Part shown: positions 1-8,090 of the stretch, in pieces | Position numbering within the stretch: position 1 is the first letter of the stretch | Layout of the letters: every line of letters begins with the position of its first letter | NCBI GenBank assembly: GCA_001600355.1 | Contig: BCJU01000004.1 | Location: 620,001-684,000 of the forward strand | Direction of reading: 5' to 3' | DNA from: Meira nashicola | Lineage: Eukaryota > Basidiomycota > Exobasidiomycetes > Exobasidiales > Brachybasidiaceae | Length of the DNA stretch: 64,000 bases | Notes under the pieces: generated by a model | The model's input: the letters and a program-made list of their open reading frames with translations, nothing else | What the model was told of the DNA's origin: nothing | The model's database searches: none | Program-made: the position numbers and the translations under genes

Positions 1-215
1 ATGCGTTCAATTATCTCTTCTGTTGTACTATCATTTGTACTGATTTGTCCACTTTGACAATCACTTGAATTACGAGAAGTTGATCCTTTTTCTTCCCCCC
101 TCTTCCTTTCGTTTGATGTTTTTGTGTTATTCTTTGATCCTTCATCTCCTCCTCTTTTTCCCTTCAAAAGCAAAGCTGGATCCAACACAGCAGCAAATGA
201 GACTGCTTTAGGCAT
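1..215 (-). CDS. N-terminal part of an unidentified protein, cut by the window edge
   Basis: On the minus strand an ATG at 213-215 opens a frame of 71 codons that runs off the left edge without a stop. The first 20 residues are hydrophobic and begin MPKAVSFAAVLDPALLLKG. They are followed by a Lys/Arg/Ser/Asn-rich, probably disordered stretch. I do not recognise the family. The start is chosen as the first in-frame ATG; an upstream minus ATG at about 231-233 stops after three codons. The hairpin repeat array at 393-682 lies 180-470 bp upstream of this start, so it may sit in this gene's promoter. It could also be a chance frame, since only 215 bases are visible. Confidence 0.4.
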   Translation of the reverse strand, partial: MPKAVSFAAVLDPALLLKGKRGGDEGSKNNTKTSNERKRGEEKGSTSRNSSDCQSGQISTNDSTTEEIIER

Positions 216-392
216 GGCGATCAACTTGCCATATTCTGTTGTTGTACTTGTTAGTGATGATGTAAGAGTGTAGAAAAAAGTTCAAGTTCATGCAACCAGA
301 ATGTTTGAGTGCATTATTTATTCTCACACTGACGCGCCGCGCTTAAAAGAACAACACTTTCTCACTGCCTATACTAGAATAGAATAACAAGG

Positions 393-682
393 TAGAATAG
401 TATGGTGTTTATCAACGTTCACCATACCTATAGCTGGGNNNNAATCGTGTTTATGGTGNTTATATGACGTTCACCATACCTTTTGGAGCTAGAGACAGTT
501 TACACATGATAATCAGCTAGAATGGTATGGTGTTTATCAANGTTCACCATACCTATAGCTGGGTAAGAATCGTGTTTATGGTGTTTATATGACGTTCACC
601 ATACCTTTTGGAGCTAGAGACAGTTTACACATGATAATCAGCTAGAATGGTATGGTGTTTATGGATGTTCACCATACCTAGG
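393..682. repeat. 125-bp tandem repeat built from hairpin-forming inverted repeats
   Basis: Two full 125-bp units (393-517 and 518-642) and a partial third (643 to about 682) are nearly identical. Each full unit carries two inverted repeats: arms GGTATGGTG/CACCATACC around a 12-nt loop (524-532 with 545-553 in unit 2), and arms TATGGTG/CACCATA around a 13-nt loop (577-583 with 597-603). Unit 1 and the partial unit have the same first hairpin. Ambiguous bases fall inside the array (439-442, 459, 541), so the copy number may be collapsed by assembly. The array lies between the 3' end of the CoA ligase gene and the start of the partial gene at the left edge. It encodes no long frame. Confidence 0.9.
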
Positions 683-744
683 TGAGCTAAAGGTAGAATT
701 ATTACTTGAAATTTTATGTCATTATCTCTTCGACTATATAAAAT

Positions 745-2508
745 CTACAATTTAGCTTGAGGTAAAGGTGAACCTTGATTCTCTTCTTTAGCAGCTAAGG
801 CACGAATTTCTTTACGTAAAATCTTTCCACTTGGATTTACTGGAACTTGATCTAAAATTCTTACACCACCACGTAAACGTTTATGTGAAGAAGTTTGTTT
901 TTCAATAAAATCGATAATATCTTTTTTTAATTGTTCAATATTTGAGGATTGAATTTGATTTGGTTTAAGTTGAATGTATGCTCTTGGTAATTCTGTAACT
1001 AATTCTTTATCATAAATTCCAATTACTGCAGCTGCTGCCACTTTTGGATGTTGTAATAATAAACCTTCAATTTCAGCAGGTGCGACTTGATATCCTTTAT
1101 ATTTGATTAGTTCTTTCTTTCTATCAACTATTGAAAAATCTCCCGTTTCATGAACTATTGCTATATCACCTGTCTTTAACCATTGACCATCTTCTGTAAA
1201 GGTTTCCTTGGTTGCTTTTTCATTCTTCCAATATCCCGTAAAAATATTACCTGCTCTAGCTAATAATTCACCTCTTTCACCTTGTTTAACATCATTTCCA
1301 TCATCATCAACAACACGTAATTCTAATCCAGGCATAGGTGGACCACAAGATCCTAACTTTCTATTCCTTTGCATTCCTAAAGTACCAACTGTTGTTTCAG
1401 TCATTCCATGTCCTTGAGCTATTTCACATCCAAACGTTTTCATTGCTTTTTCTTGTAATTCTCCATCTAAAGGTGCTGCACCAACGCACATAAGTTCAAT
1501 CCTTTCTAATTGTTTAACTTTTGGATGTGACATTAAAATACGTAAAGCAGGTGGTGCAAGATTTGCGAAATCAATCTCTTCTTCTTTTACGATATCTAAG
1601 AATTGTCCTGGATCAAACCTTTGCATTATTGCAACATAAGATCCACGTTTGAAAATTGGAAGATGAACTGAATTTGAAAGTGCCATTGCATGAAAGAAAG
1701 GTGCAACCGCAATTGCACGCCATGGCTTATCGTAAAAACCTGGAATGCTGACAAGAGTGACCAACATGCTTGTCATATTACGATGTGAGATCTGAATGAG
1801 GGGGAGGAGGAGTCAGTCATGTTTTTTAGTGCGGCAATTCAAAATATACTTACCATTACTGCTTTAGGCAAACCAGTAGTTCCTGAACTACATGGCAGAT
1901 AAGCTGTCTCATTTGGATCAGTGACCGGAACTGCTTTTGCTTTTCTTGCATCACTTTCCGATGCAAGGAGATCATCTACGAATGTACTACCTTGTCCACT
2001 AGGTTGATCCATTACAATGCAACTCTCTATTGATAATCCTGCATTTGTTATTTGTTTTAAAAGTGAACTAACAGTTATGATTGCTTTTGGTTCAACTAAA
2101 TTTGCAATATGTTTAAGTTCTTTTTCAGAATATGTTGGATTCGCAAAAGCAACAATCACTCCTGCAAATATACATCCAAAAACAGATACTGGAAAACCAA
2201 TACAATTGGGTAAAATTGCTAAAACCACATCTCCTTTCTTTAATCCTTTCTTTTCTTGTAATCCTAATCCGAATCTGTGTAATTGCAATTTTAACTGACC
2301 TCGACTGAAGAGAAAGAGAGAAGAGATGTAAGTATGTCTTTTATTGTCAGTAGTAATCTCACTCCACTAACCTTATCTCCTTTCGATCACCAAAGCATTC
2401 TTTATAAATAATTTGTCCATCATCAAAAGATGTATCTTCGAATAATAAATCATAAATACCCTTATTTGGCACTTCTGGCATAGGCGTTGAAGATTGATAG
2501 ATTTTCAT
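745..2508 (-). CDS. 4-coumarate-CoA-ligase-like acyl-CoA synthetase with peroxisomal signal
   Basis: Three exons: 2508-2372, 2304-1854 and 1791-745. Introns are 2371-2305 (GTTAGT...TTCAG) and 1853-1792 (GTAAGT...TTCAG); joined, they give 544 residues, the usual length of the family. The adenylate-forming signature SSGTTGLPKAV lies at about residues 185-195 (the last Gly of the usual LPKGV is Ala), followed by ISHRN across the second junction. Later come GYWKNEKATKETF, the WLKTGDIA motif, VDRKKELIKYKGYQVAP and the C-terminal PSGKILRKE. The enzyme activates a carboxylic acid with ATP and CoA; the substrate cannot be read from sequence. The protein ends in AKL, a type 1 peroxisomal targeting signal, so it probably acts in peroxisomes. 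It diverges from the Baeyer-Villiger monooxygenase gene across a shared promoter. Confidence 0.9.
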
Positions 2509-2675
2509 CTTGACTGCAGATTTGATAAAGATGATGATGATAGATAAAAAGGAGGAAGTAGTTCTTTTTATCCCTCTTTTTCAACCGGCAAGCGGGAATT
2601 TTAGATACCTGTAAGCCTTATTTACCGGCTCGGACTTCATTCCGAAAAGCGCGGCGGCCTACACTCTTGCATATA

Positions 2676-3594
2676 CCCCGCAAAAATAATTTAAGCTTAT
2701 TTCTTTTTTTATTCTAGACTATGATAGGCACTCTTGTAATGCTCCTTTATTGGATTTGCGTAAATAAGATTACACATATATACTCTAAGTTCTAGGACAA
2801 GCAATACTTATGTAAGCTTTCTGTCCTGTTTTGAAGGTCTAGCTTTGATACAAAAAAATGTGATTATGTGTGAGCCTGCTTATTGTGATCATAATCTTGA
2901 CTTGAATAATTAGTATCTTCTATAAGTCTAACAATATTTATTTCTTGTCTCAGCATTGATTGATAAAGAAAAGTACTGAATGATACGCAAAAGACTTGGT
3001 TTGGGTTAGGATAAGATCAAACAAATATGTCACTTTTATAGTGTACTGTCTTGATCATTAAAATCTTATGTTAGCATCAATGCTTTCTTAATCCAAACAA
3101 TTAGTGTATGCAAGCAATTAATCATCATAACTCTCGGAAAAGCTTGCCGTAATGATCAAATCGGAAAAACGGCATTTGGCCAAAGCGATATTTGATCGAA
3201 AAAGAAAGTTACCTTTCCTCACAAGGCTGGAGTAGTGCGCTCGCATGACTTAATCAGGTCTAACCTTGTATGCATGCATGCACTCCAGGCGTGAGAACAC
3301 TTTCGTTACCCCGCAATCAATTTATTCAATTTAGCGTATAAATTCAAAATGCAAGAATGCAATTCAATGGTAAACGATGTATGAAGTGAATTGTATGTCA
3401 TTTGACCCTATTATTTTGGGAAAGAGAGAAAGGGTGTTCATGCTCCTCGGTAATGCATTGTGTACGAATCAATGGCCTTTTTCTCTTGGTGGCAAGGCAA
3501 GAATTGATTTCTATGCATTTTGCATTTCCTTCCCCGCATTATCGGAAATTGAATTGTACGGCCTTTGCACTGCACTTACACTCCTATACCCCGC
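2676..3594 (-). promoter_or_regulatory. Four Mig1/CreA-like GCGGGG sites
   Basis: CCCCGC on the plus strand (GCGGGG on minus) occurs at 2676-2681, 3309-3314, 3532-3537 and 3589-3594. Three of the four continue as GCGGGGTA, and the first two are preceded by AT-rich sequence (ATTTTT and TTGATT) on the minus strand. The zinc-finger carbon catabolite repressors Mig1 and CreA are known to bind (G/C)(C/T)GG(G/A)G, with Mig1 preferring an AT-rich 5' flank. All four sites share one orientation. Binding is inferred from the motif only. Confidence 0.4.
3135..3172. promoter_or_regulatory. CGG-N9-CCG inverted pair plus CGG-N5-CGG direct pair
   Basis: CGG at 3135-3137 and CCG at 3147-3149 form an inverted pair with a 9-bp spacer. 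CGG triplets at 3162-3164 and 3170-3172 form a direct pair with a 5-bp spacer. Paired CGG triplets with fixed spacing are the recognition form of Zn2Cys6 binuclear-cluster activators, the usual regulators of fungal catabolic clusters. No Zn2Cys6 gene is visible in the window. Such triplets also arise by chance. Confidence 0.3.
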
Positions 3595-3686
3595 TTCAAT
3601 GGCCTAAACTTAATCTTTTTTTCTCGTCATTATTTGTGATTTTATAGTTGGGGCGGGCACAATACCAGATAAAATGACCTTTTTCC

Positions 3687-3699
3687 TCGGAAGTACCGA
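3687..3699. promoter_or_regulatory. TCGG-N5-CCGA palindrome upstream of BVMO
   Basis: TCGG at 3687-3690 and CCGA at 3696-3699 flank five bases, about 90 bp before the monooxygenase ATG. It could be a second binuclear-cluster site or lie in the 5' leader. The call rests on symmetry alone. Confidence 0.25.
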
Positions 3700-3790
3700 A
3701 GCGTTCGGCACATTGAATGATAAGGTTTGATTTGATTTGGGTCTTCTTTGCTTCTCACCATCATCATCTCAGAATTCTTTCTTTTTAATC

Positions 3791-5458
3791 ATGGCTCCAA
3801 CAGCTACTACAAACAACCACCAACAATCCAATCAAAAAGAGATTGATTGTTTGGTGGTTGGAGGTGGTTTTGCAGGCGTACAATTATTGTATACTTTGCG
3901 TAAACAAGGCTTTAACACAAAACTTTATGAAGCAATGCCTGGATTTGGCGGTATTTGGCGTAATGCATGTTATCCTGGAGCACGTGTTGATTCTGAATTA
4001 CCAATTTATGGTTTAAAGTTTCCAGAAGTTTACCGATCATGGTCATGGAGTCAACGTTATCCGGATTATAAAGAAATTCGTAAATATTTCGATCATGTTG
4101 ATAAAGTGTTAGAATTAAGTAAAGATTGTCAATTTAACACTCGTGTTCATTCTGCTCATTGGAATGAGTCAAATTCTCGTTGGGATATCATTGCAGGAGA
4201 TCAACAAAATCCAACAAAGATTTCAGCAAAGTATTTCTTTTTGTGTATTGGATTTGCTGCAAAGATTAATTGGCCAGATATTCCTAATCGTGATCTTTAT
4301 AAAGGTACTCTTTATCATTCTGGCTTTTGGCCTGAAGGTTTAGAACCTGAACAATTACGTGGAAAATCGATTGGAATTGTTGGAACAGGTGCTTCAGGTG
4401 TTCAAATTACACAAGCATTAGGAAAAGTTGCAAAAGATATGACTGTCTTTGTTCGTACCCCAAATTTAACATTACCAATGGAAAATCCAAAGATGAGTAA
4501 AGAAACACAAGATCTTTTCCGTGACGGTTGGGATGCAATTTATGAAAAACGTAATAAAACATTTGCAGGATTTCATTATGATTTTGATTATGAAGATTGG
4601 TCTCGTCATACACCTGAACAACGTGAAGCGTTTTATGAAGATATTTGGTCAAAGAAAGGATTTCATTTTTGGTTAGAAATTTATGCAGACGTTTATTTTA
4701 AAAAAGAATGCAATGATACAGCATATGCATTCTGGCATAAGAAAACAGCTGAAATGATCAAAGATGAAAAGAAACGTGCAATCCTTGCTCCACCACCAGA
4801 GAAAGCACATCATACTTTTGGTACAGTAAGACCATCTTTACAAGTTGATTATTATGATATCCTTAATCAAGACAATGTTGACGTGATTAGTGTAAAGGAA
4901 AATCCTATCAAAACATTCACAGAAACAGGAGTTGAATTAAATGATGGAAGAAAGGTTGATTTCGAAGTTATGGCTTTAGCTACTGGATATGATACTCATA
5001 CAGGTGGATTTTTACAAATTGATATTCGAGGAAAGAATGGAAAGCCATTAACTGAACATTGGAAAGAAGGTTGCAAGAGTCAATTAGGTGTAGCAACTTC
5101 AGGTTTCCCAAATATGTTCTTTGCTTATGGTCCACATGGTCCAACGGCTTATAGTAACGGACCTTCAACGACTGATATTCAATGTGAATTTTTACAAAGG
5201 ATGTTAAATTGGTCAAAAGAAAATAATATAAAATCGATCGAAGCAAAACCTGAAGCAGAACAAGCTTTCGTTAAAAGAATTGATGATCTTTCAAAAGCAA
5301 CTCTCTTTCATCAATCACACGGTTGGTATATGGGCAGAAACGTAAAAGGTAAACCTGTTCAAGCTTTAAATTATTCAGGTGGAATTCCAGCTTATATTAA
5401 AGATTTAGAAGAAAGTGAAGCTGCAGGTTATTCTGGCTTCAATGCTGTCAAGGCTTGA
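3791..5458 (+). CDS. Baeyer-Villiger monooxygenase (cyclohexanone/phenylacetone monooxygenase family)
   Basis: An intronless 555-residue class B flavoprotein monooxygenase. It inserts oxygen beside a ketone carbonyl to give an ester or lactone, using FAD, NADPH and O2. The first dinucleotide fold has GGGFAG at residues 24-29, followed by GGIWRNACYPGARVDSE, the usual FAD-side motif. The family fingerprint F/Y-x-G-x3-H-x3-W-P is present as YKGTLYHSGFWP near residues 170-182, and the second Rossmann motif GIVGTGASG lies at about 196-204. The start is the first ATG of the frame (MAPTATTNN). Length and motifs are complete, so it should be active. Codons end mostly in A or T and there is no intron. 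It shares a divergent promoter with a peroxisomal CoA ligase, suggesting that a product acid is activated for beta-oxidation. The substrate is unknown. Confidence 0.93.
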   Translation: MAPTATTNNHQQSNQKEIDCLVVGGGFAGVQLLYTLRKQGFNTKLYEAMPGFGGIWRNACYPGARVDSELPIYGLKFPEVYRSWSWSQRYPDYKEIRKYFDHVDKVLELSKDCQFNTRVHSAHWNESNSRWDIIAGDQQNPTKISAKYFFLCIGFAAKINWPDIPNRDLYKGTLYHSGFWPEGLEPEQLRGKSIGIVGTGASGVQITQALGKVAKDMTVFVRTPNLTLPMENPKMSKETQDLFRDGWDAIYEKRNKTFAGFHYDFDYEDWSRHTPEQREAFYEDIWSKKGFHFWLEIYADVYFKKECNDTAYAFWHKKTAEMIKDEKKRAILAPPPEKAHHTFGTVRPSLQVDYYDILNQDNVDVISVKENPIKTFTETGVELNDGRKVDFEVMALATGYDTHTGGFLQIDIRGKNGKPLTEHWKEGCKSQLGVATSGFPNMFFAYGPHGPTAYSNGPSTTDIQCEFLQRMLNWSKENNIKSIEAKPEAEQAFVKRIDDLSKATLFHQSHGWYMGRNVKGKPVQALNYSGGIPAYIKDLEESEAAGYSGFNAVKA

Positions 5459-5662
5459 GAAGCGTTCTTCATATTTTTATCTTCATGTATCTTTCTTTTA
5501 TTTTATCTAATGAATCAATGATCTTGTCTGTCCACAATGACCAAAGGATTGTCCCGAGAATATATTTACCAAGGCGATACAGTCTGACAGTTTGTACATA
5601 TATATTATATACGCTTATATTGCCGTAGCCTAGCTGAATGAATCATTCGTGGTTCAACGGCA

Positions 5663-5785
5663 GCAGAATTATATCAGAGGTTTAGATTATCACTTTCCGA
5701 GTCGAATATTGATTTGTTCTTTTACAGTCAGTCAAACGACTATTTTGATTGGTGAGGGTCATGGGTTCGAATCCCATATTCTGCT
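5663..5785 (+). tRNA. tRNA-Arg (anticodon CCG) with a 49-nt intron
   Basis: A full cloverleaf folds. The acceptor stem GCAGAAT (5663-5669) pairs with ATTCTGC (5778-5784). The D arm is 5672-5688. The anticodon stem TCACT (5690-5694) pairs with GGTGA (5751-5755), with anticodon CCG at 5697-5699. The T arm ATGGG-TTCGAAT-CCCAT is at 5761-5777 and contains a perfect B box. The intron is 5701-5749, at the standard place one base after the anticodon. A run of six T follows. The A box at 5670-5680 (TATATCAGAGG) departs from consensus at two places, and a perfect A-box match (TGGTTCAACGG) lies just upstream at 5650-5660. Pairing of the acceptor arms continues outward for three more bases. The discriminator base is T, unusual for Arg. 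Confidence 0.68.
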
Positions 5786-5789
5786 GCGA

Positions 5790-5795
5790 TTTTTT
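5790..5795 (+). terminator. RNA polymerase III oligo-T terminator of the tRNA
   Basis: Six consecutive T begin five bases after the tRNA discriminator position, the expected place and form of a Pol III stop. Confidence 0.65.
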
Positions 5796-5877
5796 GGTCA
5801 GTTTGGTCAATTCTTCCCTCTTCAGGCACTTTTTTATTATTAATCAAGTCTCTTTTAACTTTTTGAACAATGAAGTC

Positions 5878-5899
5878 AGCACGCACGCACGCACGCACA
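5878..5899. repeat. Short (ACGC)n tetranucleotide repeat
   Basis: About four and a half units of ACGC/GCAC lie downstream of the tRNA, in the region upstream of the E2 gene. No function is visible. Confidence 0.7.
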
Positions 5900-6242
5900 T
5901 GTGGAGCATAAAAGAGCAAATTTCCGCATTTGTGAACATCCATTGTGCAATGTGTGTGCAGAGCGCGCGTCATAAAAGTAGACTGACGATACACTTTTAA
6001 ACCCATTTGGACCTGCATTCATGCAAGCTAGATAAGACGAATAACAAGACACACTTGCCCAATACCTGTCAAAAAATCTTTCTCCACTGGATGCGGCGAA
6101 TTGATCGCCAAGGGTAAGACGAACAAACATAATTAAGTGAGCATTAAACCCTCTTAACCTTATTCATCATCATCACCATATTTCACTTATCGACATCCAT
6201 TCAACAATCATTACTACTATCTCCAATCAGCATTTACCACGA

Positions 6243-6257
6243 ATGTCTAGAATATGA
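6243..6257 (+). promoter_or_regulatory. Four-codon uORF whose stop overlaps the E2 start codon
   Basis: ATG TCT AGA ATA TGA encodes M-S-R-I. Its TGA (6255-6257) overlaps the main ATG (6254-6256) as ATGA, a layout that could permit termination-reinitiation or make the main start leaky. An alternative reading is that TCTAG at 6246-6250 is a 3' splice site, so that the real start lies in an unseen upstream exon. Confidence 0.4.
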
Positions 6258-7222
6258 TCGCAACTCCCGCTCTTCGTAGATTGACGCGGGAAGTTGTTAA
6301 ATTGCAAAAATCACCACCGGATGGAATAGGAATCGAAGTAGGAGAACAAGATATTTTAGATATTGATGGATGGATACAAGGTCCTGCTGGAACTCCGTAT
6401 GCGGATGGATTCTTTAAAGTGAATTTTCAATTTATAGGAACGGATTTTCCTGCTGGACCACCAAAATGTTTAATGAGAACGAAAATCTTTCATCCAAACA
6501 TTCATGCAAATGGAGAAATTTGTGTTTCAACACTTAAGAAAGATTGGAATTCAAGTTATGGAATTGAACATATTTTAACCGTTATAAAATGTTTGCTAAT
6601 TTCACCTAATCCTGATAGCGCTTTAGATCCTGAAGCAGCAACTCTTTTACAAGAAGCATACGATGAATATGCTTCAACAGCATCGATTTGGACTCGCATA
6701 CATGCTTCTTATAGACCTGCATGTATGCCAGAAATGATCAACAATGTTCGTCCTTCTGTTTCTTCATCGCGTTCTTTTGAACAAAAACAAGATAGTTCAA
6801 GTTCAAAAAAGATGGAAGTTGAAGAAGTTATTATTCCGATGGAAAATGCATTAGGAGCAGCAGCGCAGCCATTAGCAAGGAGTGGATCCACCAATGCAAA
6901 TTTGCATCAAAAAGCATCGTTTGACTTACAAGGAGTACGAGCAAGTGGGATGACAACCACTAATGTGACATCACAACAACAGCGAATAGCCAATAGCGTT
7001 TCAGCGGCTGCAATACTTCAATCAGGAACAGCGGCAGCGGCGGCAGCAGCAACGGCAGCAGCAATGACGGCAGCCATGACAGCAGGAATGAATAAAGTCA
7101 CTTTACAAGATTCAACTTCTATACCCACTTTCAAGATGTCAATCTTTGATCAACAAGAGATGAAATCATCTTTTGCACGTAAACGAGTTCCCGTTGTTCG
7201 GAGAGGGATTAAGCGATTATAA
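6254..7222 (+). CDS. UBE2S-like ubiquitin-conjugating enzyme (E2) with APC/C-type tail
   Basis: The UBC fold covers about residues 1-155: PPDGI, a GPAGTPYADG loop, HPN at 80-82 and the catalytic Cys at 90 in NGEICV, followed by LKKDW and a KCLLISPNPDSALDPEA helix. This best matches animal UBE2S/E2-EPF, the K11-chain elongating E2 of the anaphase-promoting complex, rather than Ubc1 or UbcH5 types. A Ser/Ala-rich linker (about 155-290) leads to a basic end finishing I-K-R-L; UBE2S ends L-R-R-L, the peptide that docks on APC/C. The 322-residue length exceeds animal UBE2S (about 222) because of the linker. The start at 6254 is uncertain, since UBE2S aligns a few residues further upstream and TCTAG before it could be a splice acceptor. 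An APC/C subunit gene (CDC16) lies about 31 kb away. Confidence 0.85.
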   Translation: MIATPALRRLTREVVKLQKSPPDGIGIEVGEQDILDIDGWIQGPAGTPYADGFFKVNFQFIGTDFPAGPPKCLMRTKIFHPNIHANGEICVSTLKKDWNSSYGIEHILTVIKCLLISPNPDSALDPEAATLLQEAYDEYASTASIWTRIHASYRPACMPEMINNVRPSVSSSRSFEQKQDSSSSKKMEVEEVIIPMENALGAAAQPLARSGSTNANLHQKASFDLQGVRASGMTTTNVTSQQQRIANSVSAAAILQSGTAAAAAAATAAAMTAAMTAGMNKVTLQDSTSIPTFKMSIFDQQEMKSSFARKRVPVVRRGIKRL

Positions 7223-7470
7223 ATGGGAGGTGAAGCATATGTATCAAAGTTCTTTTGCTGTACGATTCTCTTGCAAAGCTGTATCTATATATTAATTGCA
7301 TCAATCTTTATATCCTTACCTGTTTCAATGATTGCATTTCCGCCATTGAAAGAATGAATGGATTTTCAACTGTTCTTCTTTTTTCTGGGAGGTACTTTGC
7401 CTTGATCACGTCTATAGTAGTAACAATAATAGATCAGTTATCTGTATAGTGAAATCGCCTAAAACAAAGC

Positions 7471-7911
7471 TTACCTTTTCCTCATAATCTCTCTAGCATG
7501 TTTGTTTTTTAAACTTCTTATTCTATCTGGAATGACTAATGCACGTAATCGAGCACGATGTTTTTGTTTTTCTAATCTGGTTAATCTATTCCAATGCGGA
7601 CATCTCATCGTATGAGGATTTTTCATACTACCACATTGAAGAGGTTTTGTTGTTGTGATTGGGTTAATGTTGTCATCCTTATTTCCTACTTTGTGTAATC
7701 GGAACAATGACTTAATGGCATTCCTCTCTGTTTTATCATATTGTGAATCAAGTAATTGTTTTCCTTCACTTGTCGAAGATGAAGAACTATCGGAACTTGA
7801 AGATGAACATATAAAGTGATTGAGATCGATTGATAGTATGACAAATAGGAGATTTGTAACGATCATCGTTGAAAATAAAAAGGGTATTTTATGAGGAAAA
7901 GGAATCATCAT
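7471..7911 (-). CDS. Hypothetical small protein with N-terminal hydrophobic anchor
   Basis: A 146-residue frame starting with two adjacent Met codons. A hydrophobic segment (about residues 10-30) could be a signal peptide or membrane anchor. A run of Ser (about 36-48) follows, then a basic C-terminal third with a CPHWNRL patch and a Lys/Arg-rich helix. No family is recognised. The final codons read AAAAGGTAAGC, so the stop sits inside a good 5' splice site and the last residues may differ if an intron is used. It is convergent with the E2 gene, 248 bp from its stop. It could be a small secreted protein or, less likely, a chance frame. Confidence 0.45.
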   Translation of the reverse strand: MMIPFPHKIPFLFSTMIVTNLLFVILSIDLNHFICSSSSSDSSSSSTSEGKQLLDSQYDKTERNAIKSLFRLHKVGNKDDNINPITTTKPLQCGSMKNPHTMRCPHWNRLTRLEKQKHRARLRALVIPDRIRSLKNKHAREIMRKR

Positions 7912-8090
7912 TGAATTGTGAAAATGTTGACATCGAAATTCAAATTTGCGTACAAAAATTCAACCAAATTATCTTTGTCAGGAGTGCCCGTACACAACAC
8001 AAAAAGCACAGCATCGTTTATACTAAGAAGGGACAGTAATGTAGAAATACACAATTAGACACAGCAGCAAATAAACAATTGATTGGCATT

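Larger units (their letters stand above)
2509..3790. promoter_or_regulatory. 1.28-kb divergent promoter between CoA ligase and BVMO genes
   Basis: This gene-free stretch separates the start codons of the minus-strand CoA ligase and the plus-strand monooxygenase, so it should hold both promoters. It contains four GCGGGG sites, a CGG-N9-CCG inverted pair, a CGG-N5-CCG pair close to the monooxygenase start and a TTTGGCCAAA palindrome around 3175-3184. Short frames at 3377-3647 show no recognisable product and I treat them as noncoding. Shared promoters of this size often co-regulate the two genes, but that is inference here. Confidence 0.6.

Noticed and set aside
3377..3647. Two overlapping short frames in the divergent promoter
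   Set aside because: No family, no conserved start and located among promoter motifs; judged noncoding.
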